Positions 38,110-46,986 of a DNA stretch of 61,732 nt are shown one piece after another. Positions within the stretch are counted from its first letter, which is position 1; the number at the start of each line of letters is the position of its first letter. A program made the translations under genes and the position numbers. The DNA is from Microbispora triticiradicis (lineage in GTDB: Bacteria; Actinomycetota; Actinomycetes; Streptosporangiales; Streptosporangiaceae): NCBI GenBank assembly GCA_003260025.2, contig QFZU02000084.1, positions 1-61,732 on the forward strand, given 5' to 3'. The notes beneath the pieces are model-generated. The model did not search any database and was not told the origin of the DNA. It worked only from the letters and a program-made list of their open reading frames with translations.

Positions 38110-38125
38110 CCAGACCATAGTCTGG
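38110..38125. promoter_or_regulatory. Palindromic operator in front of the helicase unit
   Basis: CCAGACCATAGTCTGG is a perfect 6-4-6 dyad ending 24 bases before the first start codon of the minus-strand unit. The position suits a repressor site, but I cannot name the regulator. Confidence 0.55.
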
Positions 38126-38180
38126 CAAATCGCCTCGCCGTGCTGGAGATTCCCGACTCAGTTGTCGGCTCGGTGCCGGC

Positions 38181-38957
38181 TTAGTGGCGTTCGGCGGCGA
38201 AACGGAGGCGTACGTAGTCGGCCATCCAGCCCGACTCGCGCCGCAGCGCCGGGGCGGCCAGCTCGTTGACCCGCCGGAGCAGCGGCTCGACGGTCGCCGG
38301 AGGGACCCGGTCGAGCAGCGGGCCGGCGAACAGCCGCACCCAGTCGGCCGCGCCGTTGGGGCACTCGTCGAGCGGCGTGGGACGGTCGAAGTGTTCGAGC
38401 AGCCGCACCGTGAACCCGCCCTTCTCCAGCCGCAGGGCGTACTCGGCCGGGCCGGGGAAGTACCACGGCAGCTCGGGCTCGCGCAGGCCGTGCTCGCGCC
38501 AGGCGGTGAGCATGGCCGAGGTCAGGGCCGCGCAGTTGCCCGCGCCGCCCATCTCGGCGACGAACCGGCCGCCCGGCCGCAGCGCCTCGCGTACGCATTC
38601 GATCACGGCGTCCGGGTCGCGGCTCATCCAGTGCAGGGCGGCGTTCGAGAAGACCGCGTCGTACGACTGGGCCACGGTGAAGTCGTGGCCGTCGCCGACG
38701 GTGAAGTCGAGGCCGGGGTGATGGGCGATGGCCTGTTCGATCATCGCGTGGGAGCCGTCGATGCCCAGCACGTGGGCGCCGCGCGCCGCGATCTCGGCGG
38801 TCATCACCCCGGTGCCGCAGCCGAGGTCGAGCACCCGCTCACCGGGGCGGGGGTCGAGCAGGTCCACCAGCGGCGCGCCCACGGGCGAGACGTAGCCGAA
38901 GGAGCTGTCATAGGCGCGAGCGTTCCATCGAGTGGGACTGGGAGTTTCGTACCTCAA
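38181..38957 (-). CDS. Class I SAM methyltransferase, trans-aconitate methyltransferase-like
   Basis: A 258-residue methyltransferase. The SAM-binding motif is VLDLGCGTGVMT (about 43-54), followed by an acidic loop (VLGIDGS) and the family-typical SNAALHWMSRDPDAV and LRPGGRFVAEMGG. The segment order matches Tam-like enzymes that methylate trans-aconitate, but related enzymes act on other acids. It begins with WNARAYDSSFGYVS, the usual Tam-like N-terminus. It stands alone between the helicase unit and a lipoprotein gene. Confidence 0.82.
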   Translation of the reverse strand: MRYETPSPTRWNARAYDSSFGYVSPVGAPLVDLLDPRPGERVLDLGCGTGVMTAEIAARGAHVLGIDGSHAMIEQAIAHHPGLDFTVGDGHDFTVAQSYDAVFSNAALHWMSRDPDAVIECVREALRPGGRFVAEMGGAGNCAALTSAMLTAWREHGLREPELPWYFPGPAEYALRLEKGGFTVRLLEHFDRPTPLDECPNGAADWVRLFAGPLLDRVPPATVEPLLRRVNELAAPALRRESGWMADYVRLRFAAERH

Positions 38958-39125
38958 GATCGGCTCGCATTCTTACTGGCCGGTGCCGGGATCACCACGC
39001 TTCGATCCGCGGCTTGGCCACCACGCCTTGATCACCACGGTCTCGTGCCGATTGAGACTCCTGGGATCTGGTGGGATTCCGGTGGGATGCGACACACTTT
39101 ACGGCTTCCGCCGCCTCTGCGAGTG
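38958..39125. other. Spacer with short direct repeats
   Basis: This 168-base stretch has no gene. GATCACCACG occurs at 38990-38999 and 39030-39039, and a GGTGGGAT unit is repeated near 39070-39090. I see no hairpin terminator. Confidence 0.5.
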
Positions 39126-40217
39126 TCAGCCCACATCCTTCGCCCAGTGTGTGGCCAGGTACGCCTTGGCCTTGTCCTGCTCGGGGACGGTGAGGATCAC
39201 CGGGTCGCCGGACGCCTCGGGCAGCCGGGCGGCGGCGTCCCCGTCGAGGGCCCCGCGCGTCTGCATCGCCTCCATCCGCGACGGCCGGGCGTAGGCCTTG
39301 AGGAAGAGGTTCTGTCCCTCGTCGGACAGCAGGAACTCCTCCCACAGCCGGGCGGCGGCCGGATGCGGCGCCGCGGCGTCGATCGCCTGCATGTAGTAGG
39401 AGGCGAGCACCGCGTTCTTCGGGATCGTGACCCGCCAGGCCGCCGCCCCGCGCCCGCCCGCGGCCCGCGCCGCGTTCATGAAGTCCCAGTCCACCACCGT
39501 CGTGGCCTGGTCGGGACGGCCGAGCATGCCGCCCTTCCGCAGCCGCGCGAACAGGTTCACCCCGCGGGCGGCGTCGGGCAGCCCCTGGCCGAGCGAGGCG
39601 GCCATGACGCCGCTGAACGCCGATGCCACCTGCCGGGGATCGCCGGGCAGCGCGACCGTCGTCCCCGGCCGGGCCAGCGCGGCGTACGACGCCGGGGCGG
39701 GCACCTTCCTCGGGTCGTAGCCGATCGACATGTATCCGCCGTAGGCGGCGTACCAGCGGCCGTCCTGGTCCTTGGCCTCGTCGGGGATGTCGGCCCAGCC
39801 CGTCACCCGGTACGGCGCGAAGAGCCGGGAGTTGGCGACCGCGACCTCCAGCGTGACGTCGAAGACGTCCGGCGCCTGGGCCGTCCCGCGCAGGCGGGCC
39901 GCGGCGTCGATCTCCTGCCGGCTGCTCGCCTCCGGCATGACCGACGTCACCTTGATCCCGTACTTGTCGGAGAAGCGGGCGATGATCTCCTTGTAGCCGA
40001 CCCAGCCGCCCGGCAGGCCCACGACGGTGAGCGCGCCCTCCTTGCGGGCGGCGTCGACGAGCCTGTCCATCGTGCCGAACCCGTCGGCCAGACTGGCCGC
40101 GCGGGGATTCAGCGGAGGCGGCGGCCTGTCCGGCGTCCGCTGCCGGGAGCACGCGGAGGCCGCGGCCAGGAGGACCGCCGCCGAGGAGATCGTCACGACA
40201 CAGGCGCGTAGGGTCAC
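39126..40217 (-). CDS. Lipoprotein, ABC-type extracellular solute-binding protein (iron/spermidine class)
   Basis: A 363-residue secreted lipoprotein. The signal peptide (1-22) ends in a lipobox-like ASAC with lipidated Cys23. The rest follows the periplasmic-binding fold of the iron(III)/putrescine class: [39 protein letters not shown] and [20 protein letters not shown]. No permease or ATPase gene is nearby, so it is an orphan binding protein. The ligand cannot be read from sequence. Confidence 0.82.
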   Translation of the reverse strand: MTLRACVVTISSAAVLLAAASACSRQRTPDRPPPPLNPRAASLADGFGTMDRLVDAARKEGALTVVGLPGGWVGYKEIIARFSDKYGIKVTSVMPEASSRQEIDAAARLRGTAQAPDVFDVTLEVAVANSRLFAPYRVTGWADIPDEAKDQDGRWYAAYGGYMSIGYDPRKVPAPASYAALARPGTTVALPGDPRQVASAFSGVMAASLGQGLPDAARGVNLFARLRKGGMLGRPDQATTVVDWDFMNAARAAGGRGAAAWRVTIPKNAVLASYYMQAIDAAAPHPAAARLWEEFLLSDEGQNLFLKAYARPSRMEAMQTRGALDGDAAARLPEASGDPVILTVPEQDKAKAYLATHWAKDVG

Positions 40218-40282
40218 GTCGCGTATGCTCCGCCCCGCCGGCGCGGCCGGTCGAGGCGGCGCGCTGCGGGATTGCCGCCTGA

Positions 40283-40513
40283 TTACCTCGGCTGTCCGGG
40301 CGGCACGACCTTGGCGGCGGCGAGGGTCTCCTCGTCGATCTCGACGAGGCTTCCGTCCCGTTTCCGCACGGTGAGCACCCCGTCGCGCCAGGATTCCAAC
40401 ACGCCGACGGCGTCCCGGTACCCACCTGGCGCCCTGCGCCGGGTGGTCACGCGTTGGCCCACGTCGGCGGGCGTGATCGCGACGACGAGACGGGCTCCGG
40501 ACTTAGGGGCCAC
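40283..40513 (-). CDS. Small SH3-like protein resembling the N-terminal domain of actinobacterial GNAT proteins
   Basis: A 76-residue basic/acidic protein whose core ([34 protein letters not shown]) resembles the small beta-barrel domain found at the N-terminus of many actinobacterial GNAT acetyltransferases located beside fdxA. Here the acetyltransferase domain is absent and the protein ends after [12 protein letters not shown] 40513 is chosen because AGGAGGGGGG lies upstream at normal spacing. It is either a stand-alone domain or a stable truncation. Confidence 0.65.
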   Translation of the reverse strand: MAPKSGARLVVAITPADVGQRVTTRRRAPGGYRDAVGVLESWRDGVLTVRKRDGSLVEIDEETLAAAKVVPPGQPR

Positions 40514-40610
40514 GACGATTGCCCCCCTCCTGTTCCGGCTGGTAAGCAGGCACCGCAATACTAGGGCTAGCAACCCGCGGTCGAGCCGTGCAACCCAGAA
40601 GGAGCCCGAG

Positions 40611-40937
40611 GTGACGTACGTCATCGCGCAGCCTTGCGTGGACGTCCTGGACAAGGCGTGCATCGAGGAGTGCCCCGTCGATTGCATCTACGAGGGCGAA
40701 CGCATGCTCTACATCCACCCCGACGAGTGCGTGGACTGCGGGGCGTGTGAGCCGGTCTGCCCCGTGGAGGCGATCTTCTACGAAGACGACCTTCCCGAGC
40801 AGTGGAAGGACTTCTACAAGGCCAACGTCGACTTCTTCGAGGAGCTGGGCTCGCCCGGCGGCGCCTCGAAGGTCGGAAAGATCAACAAGGACCACCCGGT
40901 GGTCGCGGCGCTTCCGCCGCAGAGCGAGGAACACTAA
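40611..40937 (+). CDS. fdxA: Seven-iron ferredoxin FdxA
   Basis: A 108-residue [3Fe-4S][4Fe-4S] ferredoxin. The cluster cysteines are in [17 protein letters not shown] (about 9-25) and [12 protein letters not shown] (about 40-51). The long C-terminal half with [14 protein letters not shown] is typical of actinobacterial FdxA. GTG 40611 has AAGGAG at 40598-40603. It carries electrons for redox enzymes, often cytochromes P450. It is followed by dapC, an arrangement common in actinobacteria. Confidence 0.93.
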   Translation: MTYVIAQPCVDVLDKACIEECPVDCIYEGERMLYIHPDECVDCGACEPVCPVEAIFYEDDLPEQWKDFYKANVDFFEELGSPGGASKVGKINKDHPVVAALPPQSEEH

Positions 40938-40987
40938 AGAGTCACCGACCCTCGCGGGCCCGCTCCGTCACGACTGGGGGATTTCCT

Positions 40988-42067
40988 TTGATCGCGTTGC
41001 CCGACTTTCCATGGGACCGGCTGGTGCCGTACCAGGAGGTGGCGCGGGCGCATCCCGGCGGGATCGTCGACCTGTCGGTCGGCACGCCGGTCGATCCGGT
41101 TCCCCCCGTCGCCCGCCAGGCGCTCTCCGCCGCCGCCGACAGCCCCGGTTATCCCCTGACGTACGGCACGCCGCGGTTGCGTGAGGCGGCCGCGGGCTGG
41201 CTACGGCGGCGGCACGGGGTCGTCGTCGACCCCGCGGACGTGCTGCCGACGATCGGCACGAAGGAACTGGTGGCCTGGCTGCCGACGCTGCTCGGCGTGC
41301 GGCCGGGGGAGCGGGTGGTCTTTCCCGCGCTCGCCTATCCCACCTACGACGTGGGGGCCAGGCTCGCCGGAGCCGAGCCGTACGCGACCGACGGGCTGCT
41401 CTCACTGGGGCCCGAGCGGGTGCCGCTCGTCTGGGTGAACTCGCCGTCCAACCCCACAGGACGGGTCCTGCCCGCCGAGCACCTGCGCAAGGTGGTCGCA
41501 TGGGCGCGGGAGCACGGCGCGATCGTCGCCTCCGACGAGTGCTACATCGAGCTCGGCTGGGAGGACGAGCCGCTGTCGGTCCTCCATCCGGACGTGTGCG
41601 AGGGCTCGCACGAGGGGCTGCTCGCGGTCCACTCGCTGTCGAAGCGGTCGAACCTCGCCGGATACCGCGCGGGGTTCGTCGCCGGCGACCCCCGGCTCGT
41701 ACGGCGGCTGCTGGAAGTGCGTAAGCACGCGGGCATGATCATGCCCGCTCCGGTGCAGGCCGCGATGGCGGCCGTGCTGGACGACGACGCGCACGCCGAC
41801 GAGCAGCGGGAGCGGTACGCCCGCCGCAGGGCGGCGCTGCGTCCCGCGCTGGAACGGGCGGGCTGGCGGGTGGAGCACTCCGAGGCCGGGCTCTACCTCT
41901 GGGCCGCCAACGGCGAGGACTGCTGGGACCAGGTGCGCGCGCTGGCGGACCGGGGCATCCTCGTCGCGCCGGGCGAGTTCTACGGCGACGCCGGGCGTGG
42001 TCACGTCCGTGTCGCGATCACCGCCACCGACGAGCGCGTCGATGCGGCGGTGAGCCGCCTCCAGTAG
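40988..42067 (+). CDS. dapC: Succinyldiaminopimelate transaminase DapC
   Basis: A 359-residue class I PLP aminotransferase for the lysine/diaminopimelate pathway. The start region LPDFPWDRLVPYQEVARAHP and DLSVGTPVDPVP are hallmarks of DapC. Substrate/PLP motifs include NSPSNPTGRVLP, ASDECYIELGW and the lysine in HSLSKRSNLAGYRAGF. TTG 40988 is the best start: GGGGG is eight bases upstream and no ATG or GTG precedes the conserved N-terminus in frame. Its partner dapE lies 1.5 kb downstream. Confidence 0.9.
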   Translation: MIALPDFPWDRLVPYQEVARAHPGGIVDLSVGTPVDPVPPVARQALSAAADSPGYPLTYGTPRLREAAAGWLRRRHGVVVDPADVLPTIGTKELVAWLPTLLGVRPGERVVFPALAYPTYDVGARLAGAEPYATDGLLSLGPERVPLVWVNSPSNPTGRVLPAEHLRKVVAWAREHGAIVASDECYIELGWEDEPLSVLHPDVCEGSHEGLLAVHSLSKRSNLAGYRAGFVAGDPRLVRRLLEVRKHAGMIMPAPVQAAMAAVLDDDAHADEQRERYARRRAALRPALERAGWRVEHSEAGLYLWAANGEDCWDQVRALADRGILVAPGEFYGDAGRGHVRVAITATDERVDAAVSRLQ

Positions 42068-42070
42068 GAT
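42065..42070 (+). promoter_or_regulatory. Probable -10 box of the DUF4178 gene
   Basis: TAGGAT overlaps the dapC stop region and lies eight bases before ATG 42079, suggesting leaderless transcription. Confidence 0.4.
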
Positions 42071-42078
42071 CGCGCGCC

Positions 42079-42717
42079 ATGACGACAACGATCGTGATCG
42101 TGCTGGGCCTCGCCACGGTCGTCGTCCTGCTGGGCGCCGTGATGGCGAGCCGGCGCAGCCGTACGCGTCAGCCGGTGCGCACCCCGCCCGCCGCCCCGGG
42201 AGAATCGCCGGCTCGGGACCTCGCGTCCGATCCCGACTACTTCGACCCCCGCACGATCAAGGTGGGGGACACGGTCTACGTGGAGGCCGCCCGCTACCGG
42301 GCCGTCGGCGCGGTGCACTGCGCGGTGCAGGGCGAGCAGTGGACCGACTACCTCCTCGACGAGGGCGCCCGCCGGTACGACAACTGGTTGTCGGTCGCGG
42401 AACGGCCGGGCCCGGGGGGTGAGCCGTCCCACCTGGAGGTCCTGCTGTGGACCGACGTGCCGACCCAGGGGATGGTGCCGGCCAAGCACATGCTGATCGT
42501 CGACGGCGTCGAGTTCTCCCCGATCGAGCGGGGCACCGCCGCCTTCCGGTCCGAGGGGAGGACGGGCCTGCCCGAGCGCGGGCTGCTCGACTTCGCCGAC
42601 TACCGCGCGGGCGACGGCCGCCTGCTGTCGTTCCAGCGTGTGCAGGGCGGCCAGTGGGAGGCGGCGTACGCCCGCCCCCTCACTCCCGGATCCGTCCGCG
42701 CGGAACGACTGCCCTGA
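42079..42717 (+). CDS. DUF4178 domain protein with N-terminal membrane anchor
   Basis: A 212-residue protein with a membrane helix at residues 4-23 and a DUF4178-like domain (about 60-205), recognised from KVGDTVYVEAARYRAVGAV, QWTDYLLDEG and YDNWLSV. The function of the family is unknown. It is immediately downstream of dapC and 22 bases before the next gene. Confidence 0.7.
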   Translation: MTTTIVIVLGLATVVVLLGAVMASRRSRTRQPVRTPPAAPGESPARDLASDPDYFDPRTIKVGDTVYVEAARYRAVGAVHCAVQGEQWTDYLLDEGARRYDNWLSVAERPGPGGEPSHLEVLLWTDVPTQGMVPAKHMLIVDGVEFSPIERGTAAFRSEGRTGLPERGLLDFADYRAGDGRLLSFQRVQGGQWEAAYARPLTPGSVRAERLP

Positions 42718-42726
42718 TCACCGGGG

Positions 42727-42732
42727 TAGGTT
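42727..42732 (+). promoter_or_regulatory. Probable -10 box of the lysozyme-fold protein gene
   Basis: TAGGTT ends seven bases before GTG 42740 and there is no Shine-Dalgarno sequence, so the gene is probably leaderless. Confidence 0.4.
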
Positions 42733-42739
42733 CTGGATC

Positions 42740-43540
42740 GTGGAACGGCGCCTTACCAAACCTGTCGTGACCGTCGTGGTCATCGTCGTCCTGCTGGGCG
42801 GGGCGATCTTCTACGGCGCCTATCACCTGCTGAAGCGGACCGAGCCCTTCGCGCTCGGGGAGCACTGCCTCGTCACGACCCCCGAGGGAACGCTCGACAT
42901 CGACATCGAGCAGGCCCAGGTGGCGGCCACCGTCGCCGCCGTCGCGGCCCGGCGCAAACTGCCCGAGCGGGCCCTCCAGATCGCCTACGTCACCGCGATC
43001 CAGGAGTCCAAGCTGGCCAACCTCCCGTACGGCGACCGCGACTCGGTGGGGGTCTTCCAGCAGCGGCCCTCACAGGGCTGGGGGACGGTCGAGCAGTTGC
43101 AGGACCCGGTCTACGCGACCCGCAAGTTCTTCGCCGCCCTGGAGAAGGTGAAGCACTACCGGACCCTGCCGCTGCACGACGCCGCCCAGGCCGTGCAGCG
43201 CTCCGCCGACGGCTCGGCCTACGCCGAGCACGAGCAGTCCGCCCGGATCCTGTCCGCCGCGTTCACCGGGCGGGTCCCGCGGGCCGTCCACTGCTGGTAC
43301 CCGCCGGCCGCCAAGCCGGTCAAGCCGCAGGCGGAGACGGCCCGCAAACAGCTCGTGCGGGCGCTCGGCACCGAGGCGGCCGGCAAGCGCGGCTGGCTGG
43401 TCGCCGCCTGGTACGTCGCCCACGCCAAGAAGTACGGCCTGCGCGAGGTGCGGTTCGAGGGGGTCGCCTGGACGGCGGCCGCCGGGCACGACGGCTGGCG
43501 CAAGGACGCCAAGCCCACCGACTCCGTCCAGGTGGCGTAA
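42740..43540 (+). CDS. Membrane-anchored protein with lysozyme-like fold
   Basis: A 266-residue protein with a membrane anchor (residues 8-27). The extracellular part contains [34 protein letters not shown] sequence (split here: [14 protein letters not shown], then [14 protein letters not shown]), which has the Glu and Gly-rich pattern of the transglycosylase fold. Homologues in actinomycetes are often mislabelled heavy-metal transporters. The likely active Glu lies in IQESK. It may act on peptidoglycan; its neighbours dapC and dapE serve precursor synthesis. Confidence 0.68.
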   Translation: MERRLTKPVVTVVVIVVLLGGAIFYGAYHLLKRTEPFALGEHCLVTTPEGTLDIDIEQAQVAATVAAVAARRKLPERALQIAYVTAIQESKLANLPYGDRDSVGVFQQRPSQGWGTVEQLQDPVYATRKFFAALEKVKHYRTLPLHDAAQAVQRSADGSAYAEHEQSARILSAAFTGRVPRAVHCWYPPAAKPVKPQAETARKQLVRALGTEAAGKRGWLVAAWYVAHAKKYGLREVRFEGVAWTAAAGHDGWRKDAKPTDSVQVA

Positions 43541-43551
43541 GGTCGGGAGGC

Positions 43552-44625
43552 ATGCGACTTGACCTTGCCGAGGACGTCGGCGCGCTGACCGCGCGGCTGG
43601 TGGACATCGAGTCGGTGAGCGGCGCGGAGAAGGCGCTGGCCGATGCCATCGAGGAGGCCCTCCGCGCCCTGCCCCACCTCACCGTGCTGCGGGACGGCGA
43701 CGCGGTGGTGGCGCGGACCGATCTCGGCCGGGCCGAGCGCGTGGTGATCGCCGGGCACATCGACACGGTCCCGGTGGCGGGAAACCTGCCGAGCAGGACC
43801 GAGGACGGCATGCTGTACGGCTGCGGCACCTCCGACATGAAGAGCGGGGTGGGGGTGCAGCTCAAGCTCTGCCTGCTGGCCGCGCCGAACCGCGACCTGA
43901 CCTTCGTCTTCTACGACTGCGAGGAGATCGAGGCCGAGCGCAGCGGGCTGCTGCGGCTCACCCGCACCCACCCCGAGTGGCTCGCCGGCGACTTCGCGGT
44001 CGTGATGGAGCCGACCGACGGGCTCATCGAGGGCGGCTGCCAGGGCACGCTGCGCGCCGAGATCACGGCGAAGGGCGTCCGGGCGCACAGCGCCCGCTCC
44101 TGGGAGGGCGTCAACGCCGTCCACGGGATCGCGCCGGTGCTGGACCGGCTGGTCAGGTACGAGCCGCGCAGCCCGCTGGTGGACGGCCTACGGTTCCGGG
44201 AGGGGCTCAACGCGGTCGGCGTGCGCGGCGGGGTGGCCGGCAACGTCATCCCCGACGAGTGCGTGGTGACCGTCAACTACCGCTTCGCCCCCGACCGGAC
44301 GATCGAGGAGGCGTTCGCGCACGTGTGCGAGGTGTTCGACGGCTTCGACGTACGGCTCACCGACGGCTCTCCCGGGGCGCGACCGGGACTGAACGACCCG
44401 GTCGCCGCGGCGTTCGCCGCCGCGATCGGCGGCACGCCCCGGGCCAAGCTCGGTTGGACCGACGTCGCGCGTTTCTCCGCCCTGGGCATGCCCGCCGTCA
44501 ACTGCGGTCCGGGCAACCCCGATGTCGCGCACACGGCGGGAGAGAGCGTGAGCCTGGCGAAGATCGTCGAGAGTGAGCGCCGCATGACGGAGTGGCTCAC
44601 CGAGGAGAGCGGCGGTAGGCGGTAG
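43552..44625 (+). CDS. dapE: Succinyl-diaminopimelate desuccinylase DapE
   Basis: A 357-residue M20-family zinc deacylase that releases L,L-diaminopimelate and succinate. Metal and catalytic motifs are [11 protein letters not shown] (His and Asp), CGTSDMKSG and YDCEEIE (catalytic Glu pair). The dimerisation domain (about 175-285) starts with [14 protein letters not shown] 43552 has GGGAGG just upstream. It starts a block in the same order as mycobacterial Rv1202 onwards, and is followed by a strong terminator. Confidence 0.92.
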   Translation: MRLDLAEDVGALTARLVDIESVSGAEKALADAIEEALRALPHLTVLRDGDAVVARTDLGRAERVVIAGHIDTVPVAGNLPSRTEDGMLYGCGTSDMKSGVGVQLKLCLLAAPNRDLTFVFYDCEEIEAERSGLLRLTRTHPEWLAGDFAVVMEPTDGLIEGGCQGTLRAEITAKGVRAHSARSWEGVNAVHGIAPVLDRLVRYEPRSPLVDGLRFREGLNAVGVRGGVAGNVIPDECVVTVNYRFAPDRTIEEAFAHVCEVFDGFDVRLTDGSPGARPGLNDPVAAAFAAAIGGTPRAKLGWTDVARFSALGMPAVNCGPGNPDVAHTAGESVSLAKIVESERRMTEWLTEESGGRR

Positions 44626-44631
44626 ATAGAA

Positions 44632-44677
44632 GAAAGTGGCTCTCCTCGCCGGCCATTTGGCGGGGAGAGCCACTTTC
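44632..44677 (+). terminator. Hairpin terminator after dapE
   Basis: A 14-bp perfect stem (44632-44645 with 44664-44677) extends through a CGCC/GGCG inner stem. It starts seven bases after the dapE stop. There is no T tract. Confidence 0.85.
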
Positions 44678-44782
44678 GTCCCGAGCAGCACCCTCGTTTC
44701 TTAGACGGAGCCTCCGCGAGGAGCGGTTCCCTCCCGCCAAGATTTCATCCAAGATTTTTTCGCCGGTCCCGACGGCGGCCGT

Positions 44783-44788
44783 TAGCGT
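44783..44788 (+). promoter_or_regulatory. Probable -10 box of the first LOG gene
   Basis: TAGCGT lies seven bases before ATG 44796, with TTCGCC 18 bases further upstream as a possible -35. Upstream (44737-44757) a CCAAGATTT direct repeat is also visible. Confidence 0.45.
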
Positions 44789-44795
44789 GACGGGC

Positions 44796-45542
44796 ATGGA
44801 CTACACCCGACCCGAACGCCGGCAGGGCCCATCGCTGGTTCGCGGCGGCCTCGTCCCCGAATCCACCCACGACCAGCGCCTGCTCGACCGCCGGGGCCCC
44901 ACCGGCTGGCTGCACGAGGACCCCTGGCGGGTCCTGCGCATCCAGTCGGAGTTCGTGGAGGGCTTCGGCGCCCTCGCCGACCTTCCCCCGGCCGTGACGG
45001 TCTTCGGGTCGGCCCGCACCGGTCCCGACACCGCCGAGTACGAACTCGGGGTGAAGGTGGGCGCGGCACTCGCCAAGGCGGGCTACGCGGTGATCACGGG
45101 TGGCGGCCCCGGGGTGATGGAGGCGGCCAACCGCGGCGCGCTGGAGGCGGGCGGCGTCTCGGTGGGCCTCGGCATCGAACTGCCGCACGAGCAGCGGCTC
45201 AACGACTACGTCGACCTCGGCATCGAGTTCCGGTACTTCTTCGTCCGCAAGACCATGTTCGTCAAGTACGCCAGCGGGTTCGTGGCCCTGCCCGGTGGGT
45301 TCGGCACGCTCGACGAGCTGTTCGAGGCGCTGACGCTGGTCCAGACGCGCAAGGTGACCTCGTTCCCGGTGATCATGATGGGCGTGGCCTTCTGGACCCC
45401 CCTGATCGACTGGATCCGCGACACCCTGATGGCGTCCGGCAAGATCTCCCCGCAGGACGTCGAGCTGGTCTCGGTCACCGACGACCCCGACGAGGCCGTA
45501 CGGACCATCGTGGAGGCGGACCGCCGCGACCCCAACAAGTAG
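44796..45542 (+). CDS. LOG family protein, long form (Rv1205-type)
   Basis: A 248-residue LOG-fold protein with the nucleotide-binding motif PGGFGTLDE and the loop ITGGGPGVMEAAN. An extra N-terminal 60 residues (RGPTGWLHEDPWRVLRIQSEF) mark the longer subgroup. LOG enzymes hydrolyse cytokinin-type nucleoside monophosphates to base plus ribose phosphate. The mycobacterial homologue Rv1205 is a substrate of the Pup-proteasome pathway. ATG 44796 is preferred over a GTG three codons earlier because of the leaderless promoter. Confidence 0.87.
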   Translation: MDYTRPERRQGPSLVRGGLVPESTHDQRLLDRRGPTGWLHEDPWRVLRIQSEFVEGFGALADLPPAVTVFGSARTGPDTAEYELGVKVGAALAKAGYAVITGGGPGVMEAANRGALEAGGVSVGLGIELPHEQRLNDYVDLGIEFRYFFVRKTMFVKYASGFVALPGGFGTLDELFEALTLVQTRKVTSFPVIMMGVAFWTPLIDWIRDTLMASGKISPQDVELVSVTDDPDEAVRTIVEADRRDPNK

Positions 45543-45551
45543 GGTGTCCGG

Positions 45552-46130
45552 GTGTTCGTGTGCGTCTACTGCTCGTCCAGCCAGCGGATCGACCGAAAGT
45601 ACGCCGACCTCGCCCGGGAGGTGGGCACGGAGCTGGCCCGCCGGGGCCACGGGCTCGTCAGCGGCGGAGCAATCGTCTCCTGCATGGGCGAGGTCGCGCG
45701 GGCCGTCCGCGCGGGCGGCGGTCGGACGGTCGGCGTGATCCCCCAGGTGCTCGTGGACATCGAGATCGCCGACACCGACTCCGACGAGCTGATCGTCACC
45801 GCGGACATGCGCGAGCGCAAGGGGGTCATGGACGCCAGGTCCGACGCCTTCCTCGTGCTCCCCGGCGGCATCGGCACGCTGGAGGAGCTGTTCGAGATCT
45901 GGACCTCCAGGGTCCTCGGCATGCACGAACGGCCGCTGGTCGTGCTCGACCCGTGGGGGCTCTACGGTCCCCTGCGCGTCCTGGTCGACGGCATGTACGA
46001 ACACGGCTTCCTGCGGCCCGACGCCTTCGACGCGATCGCGTGGGCGACCACCGTGGACGAGGCCCTCGACCTGCTCGAACGGCCGGTCCCGCAGTTGCGC
46101 CCCACCGGAGAGGAACTCGGCGAGAGCTGA
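45552..46130 (+). CDS. LOG family protein, short form
   Basis: A 192-residue LOG enzyme with VYCSSSQ at the N-terminus, SGGAIVSCMGEVARA (Ala replaces the usual second Gly), the catalytic Arg/Glu region DMRERKGVMDARSDA and PGGIGTLEE. It is the compact form typical of phosphoribohydrolases. It follows the first LOG gene after nine bases, so a co-transcribed pair of different LOG types is likely. GTG 45552 is the start. Confidence 0.88.
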   Translation: MFVCVYCSSSQRIDRKYADLAREVGTELARRGHGLVSGGAIVSCMGEVARAVRAGGGRTVGVIPQVLVDIEIADTDSDELIVTADMRERKGVMDARSDAFLVLPGGIGTLEELFEIWTSRVLGMHERPLVVLDPWGLYGPLRVLVDGMYEHGFLRPDAFDAIAWATTVDEALDLLERPVPQLRPTGEELGES

Positions 46131-46152
46131 CCGCCCGGAGGACGGGCCCGGC

Positions 46153-46464
46153 TCAGGCCAGCCCGCGGCGGGTCAGGGCCGGGGGCCGGCGGCCCAGCAG
46201 GGCCTCGGTCATGTCGAGCGCCTGCCGCACGGAGTGGGAGGTCGCGGGGTGGGAGGTCGCGGGGTGGGAGGTCCGGAAGACGCCGGCGCCCGCCCAGGCG
46301 TACGCCGCGGCGGCGGCGATCGCCTCGGTCTCGTCCTCCGGCAGCGTCACCAGGACGGTGCGCCCCGCCCGGACCAGGGCGGACACCTCCGGCAGCGAGG
46401 CGGCCTCGGCCCACTCCGGGTCGGCCGGGTCGTCCGGCCCGATCACCAGCGTCATGCCTTCCAT
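46153..46464 (-). CDS. Small protein resembling the C-terminal part of dihydropteroate synthase
   Basis: About 103 residues. The C-terminal half (AAAAAYAWAGAGVFRTSH, then VRQALDMTEALLG) is reminiscent of the end of the FolP barrel, but the pterin-binding motifs are absent. Rv1207 (folP2) lies at about this point of the mycobacterial order, so this could be a reduced relative; that is inference. It contains a TSHPA tandem repeat coded by 15-bp DNA units at 46235-46272. The start is uncertain (ATG 46464 or 46455). It is divergent from the DivIVA gene with only 35 bases between. Confidence 0.55.
   Translation of the reverse strand: MEGMTLVIGPDDPADPEWAEAASLPEVSALVRAGRTVLVTLPEDETEAIAAAAAYAWAGAGVFRTSHPATSHPATSHSVRQALDMTEALLGRRPPALTRRGLA
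46235..46273. repeat. 15-bp tandem repeat inside the small DHPS-like gene
   Basis: TGGGAGGTCGCGGGG occurs at 46235-46249 and 46250-46264, followed by a partial third copy. It adds TSHPA units in frame. Confidence 0.8.
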
Positions 46465-46499
46465 GCTCGCACGCACACGAGTTGTGGCACGATTCGTAT

Positions 46500-46982
46500 G
46501 TGCTGGTCGTACTCGTCATCGCCGGGCTCGCCGTGATCGCGTGTGTGGTGATGGTCTCGCTGGGCCACGGGGGTGAGATGGCGGAGTTCTCCTCCGACGC
46601 TCCGCCGCTCGGCCTGCCCGCCGCCGGACAGTTAACCCCCACCGACCTGATGATGCTCAGGCTTCCGATCGGTCTCGTGGGCTACAGCACCCATGCCGTG
46701 GACGAGACCCTGAACCGGGTGTCGATCGCGCTCGCGGAGCGGGACACCCGCATCGCCGTGCTGGAGCAGCGGGTGGCCGAACTGGCCTACGGACGGCCGG
46801 GGGCGCGCGACGCGGCCGACGACACGACCGAGGACAAGACCGAGAACAAGACCGGCGACCTCCCCGGCGACAGGGCGGACGGCAAGGCCGACGACAAGGC
46901 CGGCGACCAGCCCGAGGTGCCTGTGCCGGCGGCTAGGGAGGGCGGGAACGGCGACCGTTCCGACGCCGAAGAGACATGGTGA
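46500..46982 (+). CDS. Membrane-anchored DivIVA-domain protein (Rv1209-like)
   Basis: A 160-residue protein with one membrane helix (about 1-20), a short DivIVA-type segment (LPIGLVGYSTHAVDETLNRVSIALAERDTRIAVLEQ-type, about 55-92, with coiled coil) and an acidic Asp/Lys/Gly-rich tail. GTG 46500 is preferred because homologues begin directly at the membrane helix; TTG 46482 is an alternative. Position between LOG genes and tag matches Rv1209 before Rv1210. DivIVA-domain proteins organise growth zones. Confidence 0.75.
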   Translation: MLVVLVIAGLAVIACVVMVSLGHGGEMAEFSSDAPPLGLPAAGQLTPTDLMMLRLPIGLVGYSTHAVDETLNRVSIALAERDTRIAVLEQRVAELAYGRPGARDAADDTTEDKTENKTGDLPGDRADGKADDKAGDQPEVPVPAAREGGNGDRSDAEETW

Positions 46983-46986
46983 CCGA

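Noticed and set aside
38958..39125. Repeated GATCACCACG considered as a tRNA remnant or attachment site
   Set aside because: No cloverleaf arms or integrase gene accompany it, and the two copies are only 40 bp apart.
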